A stretch of DNA of 64,000 bases from Beta vulgaris subsp. vulgaris (lineage: Eukaryota > Streptophyta > Magnoliopsida > Caryophyllales > Amaranthaceae): NCBI RefSeq assembly GCF_026745355.1, contig NC_079206.1, positions 17,589,582 through 17,653,581 on the forward strand, in the 5' to 3' direction. Both the position numbers and the translations under genes were made by a program. This document shows, one piece after another, positions 59,545-64,000 of this stretch (the stretch's first letter is position 1; every line of letters starts with the position of its first letter). The notes beneath the pieces were generated by a model. That model made no database searches and was not told the DNA's origin. It saw nothing but the letters and a program-made list of their open reading frames with translations.

Positions 59545-60117
59545 TTATTTAATGAATATATCTCTCACACCTATTCCTGCCAAGGCTGCTTCATAGTATG
59601 CCTCGTTATTGGAGGCTTTGAAACCGAATCTGACGGCATATTCGAAGATCTCCCCCTCTGAAGACGTCATCACTACTCCGGCATATGCCCCTGTTTGTGT
59701 GGCTAAACCGTCAACTGCTATCTGCCAGATGCCGGTAGGTTCCGACGTTTCTGCGTATGTCGTCTCGACTATGAAGTCCGCCAATGCTTGGGATTTGGTA
59801 GCCGTGCGAGGCCAGTACTCTATGTCGAATTCCAAGAGCTCTATTATCCACTTTAGTAGCCTGTCGGTCGTATCGAGCTTGTGGAGAGCCTTCTCTAGGG
59901 GCTGGTTGGTGAGTACCTGGATGGTGTGCGAATTAAAGTATGGCCTCAGTTTTCTTGCCGCGATGAGTACGGCATATGCTATCTTCTCCAGTAGCTCATA
60001 CCTCTGTTCTGCTCCACCCAAGACATGGCTTATGAAATATATGGGGATGTGCTGCCCCTGCCTCTCTACCAATAGTACTGCCGCCACCGTCTTCTCAGAT
60101 ACCGAGACGTATAGTTG
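59545..60117 (-). pseudogene. Tat RNase H and second (archaeal-type) RNase H
   Basis: Starting at 60117 on the minus strand: LYVSVSEKTVAAVLLVERQG, YFISHVLGGAEQRYELLEK and NSHTIQVLTNQPLEKALHK, the usual RNase H, then LLKWIIELLEFDIEYWPRT and QALADFIVE. A second RNase H begins at IWQIAVDGLATQTGAYAGVV and reaches NNEAYYEAALAGI before the reading frame runs into unrelated DNA. The tandem second RNase H is a hallmark of the Tat lineage. The frame is open for 180 codons, so it is better preserved than the surroundings. Confidence 0.88.
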
Positions 60118-60892
60118 TAGTTTGTGGGTAACTTCCTTACGTGGGAGCTATATATATACACTATCTTTTATTTGGAAAGATGAAGGGTGTAGATATATTG
60201 GGGTGACAAGCTCTGTCTAGGATTAGGAAGGCTCTCCCCGACGCTGTGGGTAACTTCCTTACCTGGAAGCTATAATCACCTTGGCTATTCTATATCTTGA
60301 AATCAAGTACATTTTAAATTTTGAAATAAATATTTTAAGCCATAGTGGTGCATCTAGTACGAATCTTGAACTCTATTTAGTTATCATATATTAGTATTAC
60401 TCCTATGATGTTCTTGTAATATCTCAATTCTTCTTACTTTTATATATTGTTGTTGCAAGTAGAGGAAAAATTTATGTTATTCTCTATGTATGGGATAAGC
60501 AAGGAGGTCATGTTGCTTAAACTGACAAATAGTAGTAGTTTTTTTTTACCTCTCGAGAATACCTAGGCTAATATGATTATAAGATTGACGAGTTGAAGAA
60601 TGTTATTGAGGGGGGGAACCCAGAGTTTGAAGTCTCCAGTAACCGAAGAAATAGATAGTTTTGTTTCGGCCATGAAACGGCCTAGTCATCTTAAGAATGT
60701 TTTGATACATTCAAATATTCTAGTAGTTGTTATGCAGAAGGCCTAATATTTGGCCATGATACATGAAGCATGTGACTTCTATGTTTTGAACTAGTTATAC
60801 TTACATGCTATTATTGAATTGTTTGGTAGTTATACAACTATTCTATGAATGTTAGTTGATATTTATTCTCAAACACCTTTATATCTAGCAGA
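60118..60892. other. Spacer upstream of the chromovirus gag
   Basis: Two near-copies of TGTGGGTAACTTCCTTAC followed by GCTATA occur at about 60122 and 60245. A G-run lies at 60611-60617. No LTR or primer-binding site was identified, so the chromovirus 5' end is truncated or diverged. Confidence 0.5.
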
Positions 60893-61664
60893 ATGGCAGA
60901 AAGAAGGAGAGGGAGTATAAGTTCTATGGTTAGTAGGCTAGTAAAGATAACTGAAAACATCACTCAGGTGATAGGTAATCAAGAAACCAAGCAGAGTGAG
61001 ACCAATAGTTTTGGTGAGGTCTTTAAGAGGATAGCAGTTGTCAAACCTCCAACTTACCATGGGAAAGAGGACCCAACTAGCTTAGAAATTAGATCGGAGA
61101 ATTTGATAAGCTTTTGAATGCCATAGTGTGCCGTGAAAACCTTACAGTTAATAATGTTGTTTATTATTTGGAAGATGAGGCAGACCTATGGTAGAAACAA
61201 AGGAAAAATGATCTTTTAGAGGATCCGAACTTTGGGTGGAACGAGTTTGAAGATGCCTGGAGGACTAAGTTTTATCCTTCGTACTTAAGAAAGCAAAAGG
61301 CTATGGAGTTCACCAATCTGAGGATGGGGACTATGTTTGTTAATGAGTATTATTGCAAATTTTTGGAGTTAATGAGGTTCGCACCTGAGATAGTACCATC
61401 TGAGACCTTGAAGGCCTAAAGGTTTTAGCAAAGGTTAACCTTTAACTCTCCGAAGTAAGTTGAGAGGTGTAACTTTTGATACTCTTGATGAAATTTATGG
61501 TAGAGCTGCTCGCTTATATGGGATAATGGAATAGAGCTTAAAAGGACCTCCACTAGGGAAAAGAGGAAGTATAACAACAATGGAAACCAACAAAGTGGAG
61601 ATAAGAAGTTTAAGCCTGATGGCGGATTTAACCAAACTGAAAAATACAATACACTACAAGAATC

Positions 61665-61810
61665 CGCTTAATTAACGACTGAAATTTACCGACCGCACCT
61701 ATAGCGATGGGTATATTAAAAATTACCGACCGCTTTCACTACAGTTGGTATTTACCTACCGCCATAAATTATTACCGATTGTCAAGCGGTAGGTAATTAG
61801 TCGACCAATG
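61665..61810. repeat. Left subterminal repeats of the CACTA element
   Basis: TACCGACCG, TACCTACCG and CGGTAGGTAA words in both orientations. The counterpart block lies at about 62650-62855. They are likely transposase-binding sites. Confidence 0.7.
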
Positions 61811-62649
61811 TTTTTTACGCCCATCAATTCCAGCCCATATAAAAGTAGAAATCCTAAAAAGATTTCACTCCTCTGCCTCTCAACTCCCAATCCTCCGCCT
61901 TTTTCTCTCACTTCATCCCATTTATGGTGTTTTCTCAGTCTCATCTTTCTTTTGCTCTCATCTTGGTTTTCTCTTTCTTTATTTTTTTCTCACTTCATCA
62001 CATTTATGTTCTTTATCTTTTCAATAACTCTAATAACTCTATTCTCACCATCATAAACCCAGAAGAAATGATTTGGAAGACGAAATTGAAGAACCAGAAA
62101 TGAAGTGGGTACGCTAATGAAATTCGGCATGCTTGATGTTTTACGATGAAGCATCAATAAGATCCGTGTTGTCGGCAACAAAAAAATAAGGTTTTTGTAT
62201 GCGGTTTTAGGGTTTAGGTTTAGATCTAGATTTTAGGAGTATTCTGATTCTTCTTTCACTAGATCTAGGTGATTTGAAACTTGTAATTGTCTATTCATCT
62301 AGTTTTTTGCTTGATTTTTTACATTTCTCATCACTTGTAATTAGTTTTAGGATATAATAATTATAGATCTACGTTATATTTGTTACACTGAAAATACCTA
62401 ATGTACATGAACTTTACATTAATCTACTTATATTTGTTTCTTTCATCTATTTTTCGTTTGTTGGTGTAATGTTGTTGAGTCATGAACGATTCTGAATAAT
62501 CTTTTTTTTTTTTTGGATGTTGGATACTTAAGATAAACTGATAACATTTGTAACTTGCGGTTGATTAAAATTTAAGTATCAAGATTTGAAAATCGAAATC
62601 GGTGATGGGTAATTCCATTTCCCGGTTTCAATTTTTTTAAAAAATTTGT

Positions 62650-62855
62650 CACAAAAAATTACCTAGCGTTCGGTAATTTCAATTTTACCTACTGCTAAGT
62701 CGGTAGGTAATTTTACCTACCATTGAACGGTCGGTATTTCCGAATTACCGTCCAGCCGTTTACCGACTGCCCTTTACCGACCATTAAACGGTCGCTAATT
62801 ATGATGCCGACCGCTTTGCAGCTATTACCGACTACTTTTTGCGATCGTTAAATAG
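62650..62855. repeat. Right subterminal repeats of the CACTA element
   Basis: About ten TACCGAC/TACCTAC/CGGTCGGTA motifs in both orientations, a denser block than the left one. TTACCGACCATTAAACGGTC forms a small inverted repeat. Confidence 0.75.
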
Positions 62856-63099
62856 GCGGATTCTTGTAGTGTACCCTAGTTGGAAGCCTAATAGGAACCA
62901 AGGGAATGGGAAGAAAGCTGAGAGAATTTTTTTCTATAAAATGTGTGATAAGAACCACCCTAGAAAGGATTGTCCTTGGTGACATGCCATTATTGTCTGG
63001 AATTGGGGTACCGAAAGTATGAGTGCTTTAGAAAAGCTGGTGGGGAACCTGCAGTCAAACCTGACCCGAGTAGTAAGGCCCCTTAGAATGATCAACAGA

Positions 63100-63515
63100 A
63101 GTTAGCTTATTCCAATGCTGGTGTTAAACAAGGGATGGGGAATCAGTTTAAAGGCAGAGTTTTCGTCATGAACCATCATGAGGCTCAGAAATGTTTCTGA
63201 GGTAGTAGTTGCAACCTTTTTCATTAATTCCCTCTCTGTCAAAGTGTTATCTGATTCAGGAGCATCTCATTCATTTATTTCTAGCAGTTTAGTAGGAAAG
63301 CTCCAGTTAAGTAGTCCAGTGTCTATTTTATTAGAAATTGCATTACCATCAGGGGAGATGTTTAATTGTACTACGTTGCATATTCAAGTATCTTTAGTGA
63401 TAGTTGGGGTGAACTTTCCATATTACTTAGTTGGGTTTGATTTGTCAGACCTCGATGTAGTTTCGGGAATGGATTGGTTGGGAAGATTCAAGGCTCAGAT
63501 TGATTATGATGCCTA
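63100..63515 (+). pseudogene. Chromovirus aspartic protease
   Basis: The protease region has the active-site motif DSGASHSFISSSLVGKL (about 63252 on) and the flap-side block VVSGMDWLGRFKAQIDYD ending at about 63510 with a stop. This RVP_2-type protease processes the polyprotein. The active-site Asp-Ser-Gly is intact. An upstream frame break near 63170 separates it from the gag tail. Confidence 0.85.
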
Positions 63516-64000
63516 GAAGGTGTCCTTAGTCGACCCTAAGAAAGAAAGGGTGACTTATAGGAAGCTTGGGAAGGAGAATGGAGTGAAAATAGTATTTGCG
63601 ATGAGAATTCAATCTTATACGAAGAAAGGGTGTCCATTATTCTTATGTGGAGTTCAAGGGATTGAAAAGGAAGATGAGAATAGGAGGTCCCGATCGTATT
63701 TGAGTTTCCTGATATGTTTCCTGAAGAGATACCGGATGTGCCACCTCTTAGGGATCCTGTGTTCAACGTAGACTTAATGTCAGGAATCAGACCTATTTCA
63801 AAGGCTCCGTATAAAATGGCTCCAGATGAGATGAAAGAGTTAAAATTTCAGTTGATGGAGTTGTTGGAAAAAGGGTATATAAGACCTAGTTCGTCTCCTT
63901 ATGGTGCACATGTATTGTTCGTGAAAAAGAAAGATGGTAGTTTGAGGTTGTGCATTGATTACCGGGAGTTGAACAATGTGAATATCAAGAATAAGAATCT
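63516..64000 (+). pseudogene. Chromovirus reverse transcriptase, N-terminal part
   Basis: The linker SLVDPKKERVTYRKLGKENG reads to about 63680. After a frame change, the RT approach region [20 protein letters not shown] begins near 63697 and stays open to the window end, with [40 protein letters not shown] and CIDYRELNN. The catalytic Asp-Asp box would lie outside the window. The open last frame of about 100 codons shows moderate preservation. Confidence 0.85.

Larger units (their letters stand above)
55343..60117 (-). mobile_element. Tat-lineage Ty3/gypsy fragment with antisense gene
   Basis: On the minus strand, from the right: RNase H and second RNase H (60117 to about 59570), then directly a long region carrying a plus-strand ORF (56354-59459), a polypurine tract (about 55875-55861) and the 3' LTR (55860-55343). 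Everything upstream of RNase H and the whole integrase are missing, by truncation at 60117 and deletion near 59570. A hAT MITE sits in the antisense ORF. Confidence 0.8.
61652..62871. mobile_element. Non-autonomous CACTA element (1220 bp)
   Basis: Termini CACTACAAGAATCCGC and GCGGATTCTTGTAGTG are exact inverted repeats of at least 16 bp, with the further TTAATTAACGA/TCGTTAAATA similar. TA is present on both sides as a short duplication (the third base differs, ATA versus TAC). Subterminal DNA on both sides is filled with TACCGACCG/CGGTCGGTA and GCGGTAGGTAA words. No transposase is encoded. Confidence 0.9.
60893..63060 (+). pseudogene. Chromovirus gag, split by a CACTA element
   Basis: It starts MAERRRGSISSMVSRLVKIT. 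Then come KPPTYHGKEDPTSLE and, after a frame change at about 61090, a gag core with NFGWNEFEDAWRTKFYPSYL and GTMFVNEYYCKFLELMRFAP. After the CACTA element, nucleic-acid-binding knuckles follow: KMCDKNHPRKDC (about 62939), where the first Cys appears lost to Tyr, and CHYCLELGYRKYEC (about 62983). Gag packages the RNA into particles. There are several stops (61118, 61194 and 61419). Confidence 0.8.
60893..64000 (+). mobile_element. Ty3/gypsy chromovirus-type element, continues past window
   Basis: gag (60893-61651), CACTA insertion (61652-62871), zinc knuckles, protease and the start of RT in the order and style of chromoviruses. The right end lies outside the window. No 5' LTR was found. Frame breaks occur in every module. 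Confidence 0.82.

Noticed and set aside
61808..62056. 82-codon hydrophobic frame inside the small CACTA element
   Set aside because: Ser/Leu/Phe-rich from CT-rich DNA, no transposase similarity, no conserved start context.

Overview
This window is plant nuclear DNA, most likely from a eudicot. It is AT-rich. It holds one intron-containing host gene with plant splice sites, and it carries plant-specific transposon lineages: CACTA, Athila, Tat, Sirevirus-like copia, chromovirus, LARD, L1 LINE, tRNA-derived SINEs, and Stowaway, hAT and Mutator-type MITEs. I cannot name the species from the sequence alone.

Layout. Positions 1-9097 are the right-hand part of an autonomous-type CACTA element: a broken tnp2 gene, a broken second transposase gene, a CTG-rich tract, subterminal repeats and the right terminal inverted repeat. 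It sits inside an Athila-type Ty3/gypsy element (9098 to about 15046) that has broken protease, RT, RNase H and integrase, a 3' region full of GC-rich palindromes, and the Athila-type extra ORF. At about 15046 this element is fused in frame to a Sirevirus-like Ty1/copia element that runs to 23095. The copia integrase is split by a solo Athila-type LTR (15513-16903, perfect TSD GTTAG). The copia element is itself joined to the gag of a second copia element on the minus strand (23096 to about 23975).

Positions 24958-27988 look like a solo chromovirus-type LTR on the minus strand, carrying a Mutator-type MITE. Positions 28041-37510 are a stack of nested insertions: an old CCCGACC-rich hAT-like repeat holds an Athila-type solo LTR (28275-37492), which holds a complete 7.9-kb LARD (29222-37086) with 3.6-kb LTRs, a PBS, a 562-bp non-coding interior and a perfect TSD AATTG. 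Positions 38161 to about 41480 are a minus-strand L1 LINE remnant whose RT core is tandemly triplicated.

The only convincing host gene lies at 42118-46156 on the minus strand: four exons, 256 aa, a VTT/DedA (TMEM41-like) membrane protein with an intact reading frame. Upstream of it, 46900-50622 is a complete but pol-less Tat-lineage retrotransposon (minus strand, gag only, plus an antisense ORF). Positions 50623-55342 are AT-rich intergenic DNA holding Stowaway MITEs and SINEs. Positions 55343-60117 are a second Tat element (minus strand) with a 3' LTR, RNase H domains and a long antisense ORF that has its own TATA box and is broken by a 623-bp hAT MITE. Positions 60893-64000 hold the gag, protease and start of RT of a plus-strand chromovirus, interrupted by a 1.2-kb non-autonomous CACTA element.

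No rRNA, tRNA gene or CRISPR array was seen. The most unusual signals are the hairpin array in the LARD LTRs, the GC palindrome clusters shared by Athila parts, the antisense ORFs in two Tat elements, the triplicated LINE RT segment, and the AGGAAC/GTTCCT word excess across the copia element.
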